Source: Providencia hangzhouensis (GTDB lineage Bacteria; Pseudomonadota; Gammaproteobacteria; Enterobacterales; Enterobacteriaceae). Taken from it: a DNA stretch of 64,000 nucleotides. The notes under the pieces are model-generated. The model made no database searches. It saw nothing but the letters and a program-made list of their open reading frames with translations, and was not told the DNA's origin. This document shows, piece after piece, positions 27,579 through 35,710 of this stretch. Location of the stretch: the NCBI RefSeq assembly GCF_029193595.2, contig NZ_CP135052.1, positions 3,968,001 to 4,032,000 of the forward strand, read 5' to 3'. Both the position numbers and the translations under genes were made by a program. How positions within the stretch are numbered: position 1 is the stretch's first letter; each line of letters begins with the position of its first letter.

Positions 27579-28985
27579 ATGAAAAAACTTACTCGCATTA
27601 CGGTCGCTGTCATATTTTTGCTTTTACTCGGTTATTTTGGATTATCTGGATATGTGTGGTATCACGATAATCAACGAAGAGAAAATAATGACATTCAGAC
27701 ATCTAAAATTGCAGAAAATAATCAAGTCCTCCAATTCTTTGCCGAAAAGGGATGCGATTACTGTCACACACCGTCAACTGATTTACCTGCCTACGCATCA
27801 TTCCCCATTGCTAAGCAACTGATGGAATACGATATTCAGCTAGGTTATAAGTCATTCAACCTTGAGGCTGCTCGCGCTGCACTCATCGCAGGAGAACCTG
27901 TACCACAAAGTGAATTAAATAAAATTGAGTGGGTTATGCAGAACCACACCATGCCTCCAACACGTTATGTTGCACTTCATTGGGCCAGCAGTGTCAGTGA
28001 TGAAGAACGTAATAACCTATTGAATTGGATAGCTAAACAGCGGGAAGAGCACTATGCCAGCCAAGATACCGCTGCTGAACATCGCAACGAACCAATTCAA
28101 CCAATTCCAAAATCACTGGATGTTGATGATGCAAAAGTCGCATTAGGTTTCCGCTTGTATCATGATGCACGCCTGTCAGGGGATAGCACAATTTCTTGTG
28201 CACACTGCCACGCACTCAATGCAGGTGGTGTTGATGGCCGTAAAACATCAATTGGTGTTGGTGGCGCAGTAGGCCCAATCAATGCGCCAACGGTGTTTAA
28301 CTCTGTATTTAATGTCGAGCAATTTTGGGATGGTAGAGCACCTGATTTACAAGCCCAAGCCGGTGGCCCACCATTAAATCCTATCGAAATGGCATCAAAG
28401 TCATGGGATGAAATCATTGAAAAATTGGATAAAGACCCTGTCTTAAAACAAGATTTTAATGCGGTTTACCCAGAAGGTTTTACGGGTGACACCATCACCG
28501 ATGCGATTGCAGAGTTCGAAAAAACCTTAATTACTCCAGACTCTCCGTTTGATAATTGGTTAAGAGGCGACAAAACTGCATTAACCGCACAGCAGGTCCA
28601 TGGTTACCAGTTATTTAAAGAGAACAAATGTGCAACCTGCCATGGTGGCGTGATCTTAGGTGGTCGTTCCTTCGAACCTCTGGGTCTGAAAAAAGACTAT
28701 GAGTTCGGTGAAATCACCGCTCAAGATATTGGTCGTATGAATGTCACCTCTGATGAGCGCGATAAGTTACGCCAAAAAGTCCCAACACTACGTAATGTCG
28801 AGCTAACCGCACCGTATTTCCACCGCGGCGATGTAGCAACCTTAGATGAAGCAGTGAAACTGATGCTGCGTTATCAAGTGGGTAAAGAACTGCCACAAAA
28901 AGATGTCGATGATATTGTTGCCTTCCTTAAGAGTTTAACAGGGGTATATACACCCTATGTGCAACAAAGTGAGTCACAACAGTAA
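27579..28985 (+). CDS. ccp: Tri-haem cytochrome c peroxidase (YhjA/Ccp type)
   Basis: Periplasmic, membrane-tethered quinol peroxidase that reduces H2O2 to water. It has 468 residues with one N-terminal membrane helix (about 7-28). Three CxxCH haem sites: 'CDYCH' in an extra N-terminal domain, 'CAHCH' (peroxidatic domain) and 'CATCH' (electron-transfer domain). Classical di-haem enzymes lack the first. The three-haem plan and length match E. coli YhjA (465), which uses quinol and supports anaerobic use of peroxide. AAGGATAG precedes the ATG. A perfect FNR box upstream and a strong terminator downstream mark a single-gene unit. Confidence 0.92.
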   Translation: MKKLTRITVAVIFLLLLGYFGLSGYVWYHDNQRRENNDIQTSKIAENNQVLQFFAEKGCDYCHTPSTDLPAYASFPIAKQLMEYDIQLGYKSFNLEAARAALIAGEPVPQSELNKIEWVMQNHTMPPTRYVALHWASSVSDEERNNLLNWIAKQREEHYASQDTAAEHRNEPIQPIPKSLDVDDAKVALGFRLYHDARLSGDSTISCAHCHALNAGGVDGRKTSIGVGGAVGPINAPTVFNSVFNVEQFWDGRAPDLQAQAGGPPLNPIEMASKSWDEIIEKLDKDPVLKQDFNAVYPEGFTGDTITDAIAEFEKTLITPDSPFDNWLRGDKTALTAQQVHGYQLFKENKCATCHGGVILGGRSFEPLGLKKDYEFGEITAQDIGRMNVTSDERDKLRQKVPTLRNVELTAPYFHRGDVATLDEAVKLMLRYQVGKELPQKDVDDIVAFLKSLTGVYTPYVQQSESQQ

Positions 28986-29015
28986 ATATCAATAGCTGAT
29001 TGATATAAAAAACTA

Positions 29016-29050
29016 ATAGCACCGTTCAAATAATAACGGTGCTATTTTTT
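29016..29050 (+). terminator. Intrinsic terminator after ccp
   Basis: Perfect 11-bp stem ATAGCACCGTT / AACGGTGCTAT with an 8-base loop, followed by TTTTT, 30 bp past the ccp stop. Confidence 0.9.
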
Positions 29051-29210
29051 ATATAACACTGCCGTATAAGCTACCTACAACCCTGACTTGACCTGTATTC
29101 ACAGCAATTCACATTATCGAACACCTCTTCCTCACTGTGTTATTACTTAAAAAGTTTCTGTTTCCTATTCATACGAAACAATGTTATCTAGCTCAAAGTT
29201 TTTATCAAAT

Positions 29211-29270
29211 GGTATTTAAAAGGTATTATTAAATGGTATTGTTGTTTGCGTACCCTACAATACCTATAAT
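29211..29270 (+). promoter_or_regulatory. yegTUV promoter with GGTATT repeats (candidate YegW operator)
   Basis: A perfect TATAAT at 29265-29270 stands 17 bp from TTGTTT (29242-29247). An inverted repeat GGTATTGT (29235-29242) / ACAATACC (29257-29264) overlaps this promoter, and two more GGTATT copies begin at 29211 and 29222, roughly one helical turn apart. The layout suits repression by the GntR-type regulator encoded at 32671-33417. Confidence 0.6.
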
Positions 29271-29292
29271 TAGCCGTATAAAGGAATGAAAG

Positions 29293-30564
29293 ATGAAAAA
29301 AACGACAGCAAAACTCTCATTCATGATGTTCATTGAATGGTTTATATGGGGAGCTTGGTTTGTTCCCTTATGGCTATTTTTGAATAAAAGTGGCTTTACC
29401 CCTTCTCAAATAGCATGGTCTTACGCCTGTACAGCCATTGCTGCAATTATCTCTCCCATCCTTGTAGGATCAATTACTGACCGATTTTTTGCTGCACAAA
29501 AAGTCCTGGCGGTACTGATGTTTGCAGGGGCAGTTTTTATGTTTTTCGCAGCTCAGCAAACTGAATTTTCTAGCTTTTTCCCTCTACTATTAGCGTATGC
29601 ACTGACTTACATGCCAACCATTGCGCTCACCAATAGTATTGCTTTTTCCAATGTGGAAGATGTGGAACGTGATTACCCTCGTATTCGTGTAATGGGGACT
29701 ATCGGCTGGATTGCATCGGGTATTGCATGTGGTTTTTTACCTTCCATGATGGGCTTTGGTGATATTTCTGCGACCAATATTCCACTCTTAGTGACAGCCG
29801 CTAGCTCGGCTTTACTGGGCTTTTTTACCTATTTCTTGCCAGACACCCCACCAAAAGGAACAGGCAAAATGAGTATTAAAGTCATGCTTGGATTGGATGC
29901 CATTGTACTATTAAGAGACCGTAATTTCTTAGTATTTTTCGTGTGCTCATTCCTCTTCGCCATGCCTTTAGCCTTTTACTATATTTTTGCTAACGGCTAC
30001 CTTACTGAAGTTGGGATGAAAAATGCCACGGGGTGGATGACCTTAGGGCAATTCTCCGAAATCTTTTTTATGCTTGCTTTGCCCTTCTTTACCAAACGTT
30101 TTGGTATCAAAAAGGTATTACTTCTTGGTTTAATCACTGCGGCTATCCGTTATGCTTTCTTTATCTATGGTGATGCAGACCACTTATTTACCTATGGATT
30201 ACTCTTCCTCGGTATTTTATTACACGGAGTTAGCTACGATTTTTACTATGTCACTGCATATATTTATGTCGACAAAAAGACCCCTGTACATATGCGAACA
30301 GCGGCTCAAGGCTTAATTACGCTCTGTTGCCAAGGCTTTGGTAGCTTACTGGGTTATAGCCTAGGAGGCCAAATGATGGAAAAACTTTTTTCTTACGGTG
30401 AACCTGTCAACGGCCAGACCTTTAACTGGGCCGGTATGTGGGGCTTCGGTGCTGCCATGATCGTCGTAATCACGATTGTCTTCATGTTAATGTTTAAAGA
30501 GTCGAGTCGTGATATTCAAGAAATTGATATTAATAAAAGTGGCGTAAAACCCACATCCAATTAG
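29293..30564 (+). CDS. yegT: Nucleoside:H+ symporter family MFS transporter, YegT-like
   Basis: 423 residues and twelve helices. The opening 'MMFIEWFIWGAWFVPLW' and 'SIAFSNVEDVERDYPRIRVMGTIGW' (split at the loop near 118-142) are hallmarks of the NupG/XapB nucleoside symporter family. The gene order yegT-yegU-yegV with a GntR regulator (yegW) next door is the same as in E. coli, which supports YegT. Substrate is unproven; a nucleoside or other N-glycoside is likely from the family and from the adjacent glycohydrolase and kinase. Confidence 0.85.
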   Translation: MKKTTAKLSFMMFIEWFIWGAWFVPLWLFLNKSGFTPSQIAWSYACTAIAAIISPILVGSITDRFFAAQKVLAVLMFAGAVFMFFAAQQTEFSSFFPLLLAYALTYMPTIALTNSIAFSNVEDVERDYPRIRVMGTIGWIASGIACGFLPSMMGFGDISATNIPLLVTAASSALLGFFTYFLPDTPPKGTGKMSIKVMLGLDAIVLLRDRNFLVFFVCSFLFAMPLAFYYIFANGYLTEVGMKNATGWMTLGQFSEIFFMLALPFFTKRFGIKKVLLLGLITAAIRYAFFIYGDADHLFTYGLLFLGILLHGVSYDFYYVTAYIYVDKKTPVHMRTAAQGLITLCCQGFGSLLGYSLGGQMMEKLFSYGEPVNGQTFNWAGMWGFGAAMIVVITIVFMLMFKESSRDIQEIDINKSGVKPTSN

Positions 30565-30649
30565 TCAAGCAATCATTAATTAAACGCCTTTATTAACCAA
30601 CAACCAACACATGAAGGCGCTATTTTTAGCCAAAATTGAAGGAATTATA

Positions 30650-31669
30650 ATGAACAAAGAGAACCGTATTTTAGGCACGTTTTATGGCCAAGCCTTAGGT
30701 GATGCAATGGGAATGCCTTCTGAATTATGGCCTCGTTCTCGTGTTAAAGCACATTTTGGTTGGATAGACCGCTTCTTACCTGGGCCAAAAGAAAATAATG
30801 CAGCTTGCTACTTCAATACGGCAGAATTTACAGATGATACCTCAATGGCCCTCGCACTTGCGGACGCGATTATAGAATGTGGTGGCAAAGTAAACCCTGA
30901 ATTTATTGGACGTAATATTCTAAAATGGGCAGAGCAATTTGATGCCTTTAACAAAAATGTCCTAGGGCCAACCTCTAAAATTGCATTAAATGCAATAAAA
31001 CAAGGGACTCCAATTTCTCAGTTAGAAAACAACGGCATGACAAATGGTGCCGCAATGCGAGTTTCCCCACTCGGTTGTTTACTGCCAACTCATTCTATTA
31101 ATGAATTTATTGATGAAATTACACTCGCCTCATCGCCAACTCATAAATCGGATGTAGCAATTGCAGGTGCGGTCGCTATCGCTTGGGCAATATCTAAAGC
31201 GATAGATGGCGAAAATTGGTCGCAAATTCGCGACCAATTACCCGCTATTGCGAAATTAGCACAAGAAAAACACGTCACAACCTTTAGCCCATCAATAGCT
31301 GCACGTATTGAACTTGCTTTACACACGGTGAAAAACACAATTGGCACCGAGCAAGCAATGGAACAGCTTTATCAACTCGTTGGCGCTGGTACTAGCACCA
31401 TTGAGTCAGTTCCTGCCGCCATTGCTATGGTTGAATTAGCGGAAACCGATCCCAACCGCTGTGCCATTCTGTGTGCTAATTTAGGGGGAGATACCGATAC
31501 TATAGGGGCAATGGCCACCGCCATTTGTGGCGCACTGCATGGCATTGATGCCATCGACAAACAACTTAAAAAACAATTAGATGATGTGAATCAACTTGAT
31601 TTTACACAGTATAGCAAAGCCTTTATGGCATTGAGAACTGCAAGAGAAAAAGCTTATGAAAACCGCTGA
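30650..31669 (+). CDS. yegU: ADP-ribosylglycohydrolase family protein, YegU-like
   Basis: 339 residues from ATG 30650 (E. coli YegU 334). An upstream in-frame ATG at 30611 is rejected because GAAGGA stands just ahead of 30650. Magnesium-binding motifs of the ARH fold are present: 'FTDDTSMALALAD' (D62, D63) and C-terminal 'GGDTDTIGAMATAICGALHG' (split here at the DTDT core). Family members hydrolyse N- or O-glycosidic bonds to ADP-ribose; YegU itself has no firmly known substrate. Operon context suggests it cleaves the glycoside imported by YegT before phosphorylation by YegV. Confidence 0.87.
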   Translation: MNKENRILGTFYGQALGDAMGMPSELWPRSRVKAHFGWIDRFLPGPKENNAACYFNTAEFTDDTSMALALADAIIECGGKVNPEFIGRNILKWAEQFDAFNKNVLGPTSKIALNAIKQGTPISQLENNGMTNGAAMRVSPLGCLLPTHSINEFIDEITLASSPTHKSDVAIAGAVAIAWAISKAIDGENWSQIRDQLPAIAKLAQEKHVTTFSPSIAARIELALHTVKNTIGTEQAMEQLYQLVGAGTSTIESVPAAIAMVELAETDPNRCAILCANLGGDTDTIGAMATAICGALHGIDAIDKQLKKQLDDVNQLDFTQYSKAFMALRTAREKAYENR

Positions 31670-32639
31670 ACTTATTGCCCATCTTCCATTGCAAGCAGAG
31701 CATCGTCCTGTCTGCCTGATTGGCGCAGCCGTTATTGATGTGATTGCAGATGCGTATTCACTGCCTTATCGCGGAAGTGACATCGAATTGCACCAACAAA
31801 GTGTCAATATCGGTGGATGTGCTCTGAATATTGCTGTGGCCTTGCAACGCCTTGGTATCCAATCACTCAATGCATTACCTATTGGGCAAGGTGTATGGGC
31901 AGATATCATCCGCAACCAACTCAATAAAAAAGGTGTGAGTTCAGTTATAGAAACGAATAAAGGTGATAATGGCTGGTGTTTAGCCTTGGTTGAACCCGAT
32001 GGAGAAAGGACATTTCTTTCAATTAGCGGTGTGGAAAACCAGTGGGAACGCCATACATTAGATGATTTACCAATTACATCTAACACCATTATCTATCTTT
32101 CTGGTTACCAATTAGCAGCAAAATGTGGCGAAACTCTGCTTTCATGGCTGGAATCACTCTCCGATAACGTCACTTTATTTATTGATTTTGGCCCTCGGAT
32201 CGCCGACCTTTCGAAAACACAATTATTACGATTGATGGCTTTAAAACCTATCATTTCATTGAACCGTCAAGAAGTCGAACATATCGTCACGCTGTTCCCT
32301 GATATCGCACACCAAGGAATGGATACAGAAGCATTAGCCAATATTTGGCATTCTCAATTTTCAGTTTCCGTGATTGTTAGAGTCGACAAAGAAGGCGCGT
32401 TCTTTCAAGAAAGTTGTCGTTCATCAGGCTGGGTGGCACCATTTAAAACTACCGTTGTCGATACCATTGGTGCAGGGGATAGCCATGCAGGAGGCGTGAT
32501 TGCTGCATTGGCGTCCGGCTGGGCACTACAAGATGCCGTATTACTTGGAAATGCTGTCGCATCCTATGTTGTTAGCCATCGAGGAGGTGATTGTGCGCCT
32601 TCGTCTGAGCAACTCGCCGCGTATTTACAGCAATATTAA
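31656..32639 (+). CDS. yegV: PfkB-family sugar/nucleoside kinase, YegV-like
   Basis: 327 residues. PfkB features: 'GGCALNIAVALQRLG' (substrate side, about 53-67), 'SLNRQEVEHI' (about 201) and the catalytic/anion-hole motif 'DTIGAGDSHAGG' with base D275. It overlaps the yegU end by 14 bp, so translation is probably coupled. It would phosphorylate the sugar or nucleoside released by YegU (inference). A strong bidirectional terminator follows. Confidence 0.88.
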   Translation: MKTAELIAHLPLQAEHRPVCLIGAAVIDVIADAYSLPYRGSDIELHQQSVNIGGCALNIAVALQRLGIQSLNALPIGQGVWADIIRNQLNKKGVSSVIETNKGDNGWCLALVEPDGERTFLSISGVENQWERHTLDDLPITSNTIIYLSGYQLAAKCGETLLSWLESLSDNVTLFIDFGPRIADLSKTQLLRLMALKPIISLNRQEVEHIVTLFPDIAHQGMDTEALANIWHSQFSVSVIVRVDKEGAFFQESCRSSGWVAPFKTTVVDTIGAGDSHAGGVIAALASGWALQDAVLLGNAVASYVVSHRGGDCAPSSEQLAAYLQQY

Positions 32640-32645
32640 TCATTA

Positions 32646-32676
32646 GAATAAAAAGAGGTCATCCCTCTTTTTATTC
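32646..32676. terminator. Bidirectional terminator between yegV and yegW
   Basis: Perfect 13-bp stem (32646-32658 and 32664-32676) with a 5-base loop. A-run and U-run are built into the arms, so it works on both strands. It overlaps the yegW stop codon at 32671-32673. Confidence 0.9.
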
Positions 32677-33417
32677 TTCAGATACAAATACATACATATC
32701 ACTACGACATTGATTGAAACTGTATTCAATAGGGACATTTTTATGGTCGAAAGCCACCTGCTTAATCACTAAAACAGGCACGGTCTTTTCTAATTTAATG
32801 TGCGTTTGAAAGTCTTCATCTGGCATTCGAGCACTTACCTTGCTCTTTGTTCGCGTAGGATAAATATTTTGGCTGCGGAAATAATCGTACAAAGATAAAC
32901 CAATATCGTCTACGTCACCAATCAGCCCAATAGGAACATATGATTCCTCAATAGAGACAGGCTGCTCATCCACGTAACGAATGCGTTTTAACATAAATAC
33001 ATCACTATTGATGGGGAGCGCTAGCGACTCTGCGACTTCCTGTGAACAAGGCACGATACTTTTATTGACCCAAAGTGTGTTTGGTTTTTTTCCAAGTAAA
33101 ACAACTTGTTGTGAAAAACCCTTAGCTTCTTTGAGCGAATACTCAAACTTATCACTAATTTGGGTACCGTAGCCTTGTGACCGAATGATAACGCCTTCTT
33201 GCTCAAGTAACTCTAACGCTTTTCGAACGGTAATACGCGACACGCCTGTTTGTTGACCTAACTCCCTTTCACTGGGCAGCATATCACCTTGATGTAAAAC
33301 CCCTGTTCGCACGGCAAATTTCACCGTTTCAGCAAATTTTACATATAAAGGTGTATTGTCTATTTCAGCAAGACGAGTACAAAGTTGTTGGATCAAAGAT
33401 AAATGCGCATCATTCAT
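32671..33417 (-). CDS. yegW: GntR/HutC-family transcriptional regulator, YegW-like
   Basis: 248 residues (E. coli YegW 248). N-terminal winged helix-turn-helix of GntR type with 'LPSERELGQQTGVSRITVRKAL'-like core (about 43-64, seen as 'MLPSERELGQQ' and 'VSRITVRKALELLEQEG'); C-terminal UTRA effector domain (about 95-245) with 'FMLKRIRYVDEQPVSIEESYVP' (split across 140-160) and a 'FNQCRSDMYVF' end. It is convergent with yegV and is the probable repressor of yegTUV. Confidence 0.88.
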   Translation of the reverse strand: MNDAHLSLIQQLCTRLAEIDNTPLYVKFAETVKFAVRTGVLHQGDMLPSERELGQQTGVSRITVRKALELLEQEGVIIRSQGYGTQISDKFEYSLKEAKGFSQQVVLLGKKPNTLWVNKSIVPCSQEVAESLALPINSDVFMLKRIRYVDEQPVSIEESYVPIGLIGDVDDIGLSLYDYFRSQNIYPTRTKSKVSARMPDEDFQTHIKLEKTVPVLVIKQVAFDHKNVPIEYSFNQCRSDMYVFVSEE

Positions 33418-33450
33418 ATTGAGTTAGTCACCTAAAAATCGCAGCAATAA

Positions 33451-33472
33451 TCCATAGTACCACTATCCATAG
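33451..33472. promoter_or_regulatory. Repeat/palindrome in the yegW promoter region
   Basis: ATAGT-ACC-ACTAT (33454-33466) is a small palindrome containing GGTA on the minus strand, and TCCATAG occurs twice (33451-33457, 33466-33472). It lies 34-55 bp upstream of the yegW ATG and could be an autoregulatory site. Confidence 0.3.
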
Positions 33473-33526
33473 ATTAATTGCAGGCAATTGAATTAGATAA
33501 ATTTATTGCCAATGAAAAACAAAATG

Positions 33527-34165
33527 CTACAGGGTACCATTTCCACTGAGGTACACGCTTTTCTCTAATATAGGTAAAGTTAATTGTTGTTGATATCCAT
33601 CCAATGTTTCTTTTGCCAATATTGCTAATGCACGGTAAAAATCGCTGTTAGCCGAATCTATCAATACTTCGAGAAAATGTGCCGACCAAGGTAATAGATG
33701 CCAAGCGAGTAACTCTTCTAAATCAGCTCTGCGATTTTGCTCAGCGAGCCAAGCCGCTAACATCAAGATCAGCCCAAAGTGGTCTTCTGGCTCTTTTTGT
33801 GTCGTTACGGGTTCAACACCTTTGGCTCGCATCCATTGGCGCAGCTCAACGGTTGAATCACCAAAAACAATTCTTTCTTTGTCTAGCCAGACTGAGCCCC
33901 AAGGAGGCGCGGGTAAAGCATAAGGCCCGATAAACAAGCGCTGCCATGCTTCACTCAGTGGTTCATTCTCCTGAGCACTGGATTGCAAAAGCTGGCTAAT
34001 TTTCGCTAAAGAAGGTAAGGCAAATGGCCATTCTTCATGCCAAGTCGGCTCCTGAAGAATCGTGATAATCTCTGCGTTATTTTCATTTTCTGGTGAGAAA
34101 TAAAATAAGGACCCCAGAACTCGCCCTGTCACTGCGACGTGTTCAAGAAAGCGTGCTTCTTGCAT
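33527..34165 (-). CDS. dmsD: Tat proofreading chaperone DmsD for DMSO reductase
   Basis: 212 residues (E. coli DmsD 204). TorD/DmsD family chaperone that binds the twin-arginine signal of DmsA-type proteins until cofactor is loaded. Conserved segments: 'AWQRLFIGPYALPAPPWGSVWLD' (seen as 'LFIGPYALPAPPWGSV'), 'FGDSTVELRQWMRAKG' and 'EPEDHFGLILMLAAWLAE'. It is the last gene after dmsABC on the same strand, separated from dmsC by 63 bp that contain a perfect 10-bp hairpin. Confidence 0.93.
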   Translation of the reverse strand: MQEARFLEHVAVTGRVLGSLFYFSPENENNAEIITILQEPTWHEEWPFALPSLAKISQLLQSSAQENEPLSEAWQRLFIGPYALPAPPWGSVWLDKERIVFGDSTVELRQWMRAKGVEPVTTQKEPEDHFGLILMLAAWLAEQNRRADLEELLAWHLLPWSAHFLEVLIDSANSDFYRALAILAKETLDGYQQQLTLPILEKSVYLSGNGTL

Positions 34166-34186
34166 ATTTGATTGTCTCTGAAGTTA

Positions 34187-34216
34187 TCAGCGCAGGGAAA
34201 CCATCTCCTGCGCTGA
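34187..34216 (-). other. Hairpin between dmsC and dmsD
   Basis: Perfect 10-bp stem TCAGCGCAGG / CCTGCGCTGA with a 10-base loop and no U-run. It could lower dmsD expression relative to dmsABC or protect the dmsABC messenger end. Confidence 0.5.
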
Positions 34217-34228
34217 AAGGTTTACCAA

Positions 34229-35080
34229 TTAAGCCACAGCCATGCCGACTGTCATGTGTAAACCATAGAATAGCCCACGACCGATAAATTCACCAATCAG
34301 TACCAGCACGGTACCAAGAAGTAAACTCAATACCGAAGGCTGATTTTGTCGCACAACAGGCAAAATCCATAGCAGCAACCCGAGACTGGTCACCACTAAA
34401 CGTATCACTTGTAAAACACCAAAATCAGGGACTAAATCCACTGCTTTTTGTACAGAAGTGGCAATTAGCGCAATTTCTCCGCTTTGCAGTAGTACCGACG
34501 CGATAGTCACAATATAAGCCACGATACTAATCGCCGCTAATTTACCACTATTAAACGGAAATTTAGCTACTCGTAATAGCAAAGTGCCTAAGATTGGTCC
34601 GACAACAAACAGGGTCATAAAGAAGCCGATAGTGGTATGTGGTGTGTTCCATGTTGGCACCGTGCTTATCATATAAACTCGTGTCATTGCCCAAACAAAT
34701 AACAGCCCCATCAACATGGTGATGATTAACCACACTTTATCTAACCCTGTTGGCATCTTTTTCATTGCAGATAACAGCCACCATAAGCCGCCCAAAGCAA
34801 AGAAAATGAAGCCAAACAACACTTCGTTACTTAATGATGACGCAAACACACGGTTCATCGAGTTAAATGCACGCATCGGTGAGCCCATATGCATCATCGA
34901 TGCCAAAAATCCTAAGCCCATCAATACCCATAACGCGAACATTGCGTTCACAATGCGCTGTTTTTGTGGCTTATCATCTGTCGATAACCAAGCAAGCCCT
35001 GTCACAATCACGCCACCTGCAATACTTTGGCCTAATACCGTAAATAAAATCAGCGGCCATTCGTGTAATCCATTGCCCAT
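34229..35080 (-). CDS. dmsC: DMSO reductase membrane anchor subunit
   Basis: 283 residues and eight hydrophobic helices; anchors the DmsAB dimer and oxidises menaquinol. The N-terminus 'GLHEWPLILFTVLGQSIAGG' with the conserved 'HEWPL' and 'QS' is characteristic of DmsC/YnfH. GGGAGG lies 6 bases ahead of the ATG, and one base separates it from the dmsB stop. Confidence 0.94.
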   Translation of the reverse strand: MGNGLHEWPLILFTVLGQSIAGGVIVTGLAWLSTDDKPQKQRIVNAMFALWVLMGLGFLASMMHMGSPMRAFNSMNRVFASSLSNEVLFGFIFFALGGLWWLLSAMKKMPTGLDKVWLIITMLMGLLFVWAMTRVYMISTVPTWNTPHTTIGFFMTLFVVGPILGTLLLRVAKFPFNSGKLAAISIVAYIVTIASVLLQSGEIALIATSVQKAVDLVPDFGVLQVIRLVVTSLGLLLWILPVVRQNQPSVLSLLLGTVLVLIGEFIGRGLFYGLHMTVGMAVA

Positions 35081-35081
35081 G

Positions 35082-35699
35082 TTATACCTCCCGAGGATTG
35101 GCTAAATGGCCTGTCGTATCATTGACAGGGCGACTATTGGCATTGGGTTTAATGACAATATTGGGCTTGGTATAGTGCGCTTCTGGTAGTGGCGCAATCT
35201 CTGCCAAATTGCCATGTTTCTCACGTAACTCATCAATAGGACCAAAGTCTAATGCACGCAGTGGACAAGACTCGGCACAAATCGGTTTTTTACCGACGGC
35301 AACACGTTCATAACAACCATCGCACTTGGTCATATGCCCTTTTTCGCTATCAAATTGCGGCGCACCGTATGGGCAGGCCATATGGCAATAGCGGCAACCA
35401 ATACACACACTTTCATCCACAACGACAAAGCCATCTTCACGTTTGTGCATCGCGCCACTTGGGCACACTTTCACACAAGCAGGGTCTTCACAGTGGTTAC
35501 ATGAAATCGACAAATAATAACTAAATACGTTTTGATGCCACACACCGTTATCTTCTTGCCAATCTCCCCCCGCATATTCATAAATGCGCCTAAAATTCAC
35601 CGCAGGAGATAAATTTTTGTAGTCCTTACACGCTAATTCACAAGTTTTACATCCCGTGCACCGTGCAGAATCAATATAAAAACCATATTGTGTTGTCAT
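35082..35699 (-). CDS. dmsB: DMSO reductase iron-sulfur subunit
   Basis: 205 residues, like E. coli DmsB. Sixteen cysteines in four ferredoxin groups: 'CTGCKTCELACKDY', 'CNHCEDPACVKVCPSGAM', 'CIGCRYCHMACPYGAP' and 'CDGCYERV' with 'CAESCPLRALDFG'. It moves electrons from DmsC to the molybdenum subunit. It follows dmsA by 11 bp. Confidence 0.96.
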   Translation of the reverse strand: MTTQYGFYIDSARCTGCKTCELACKDYKNLSPAVNFRRIYEYAGGDWQEDNGVWHQNVFSYYLSISCNHCEDPACVKVCPSGAMHKREDGFVVVDESVCIGCRYCHMACPYGAPQFDSEKGHMTKCDGCYERVAVGKKPICAESCPLRALDFGPIDELREKHGNLAEIAPLPEAHYTKPNIVIKPNANSRPVNDTTGHLANPREV

Positions 35700-35710
35700 G
35701 ATTTATCTCC

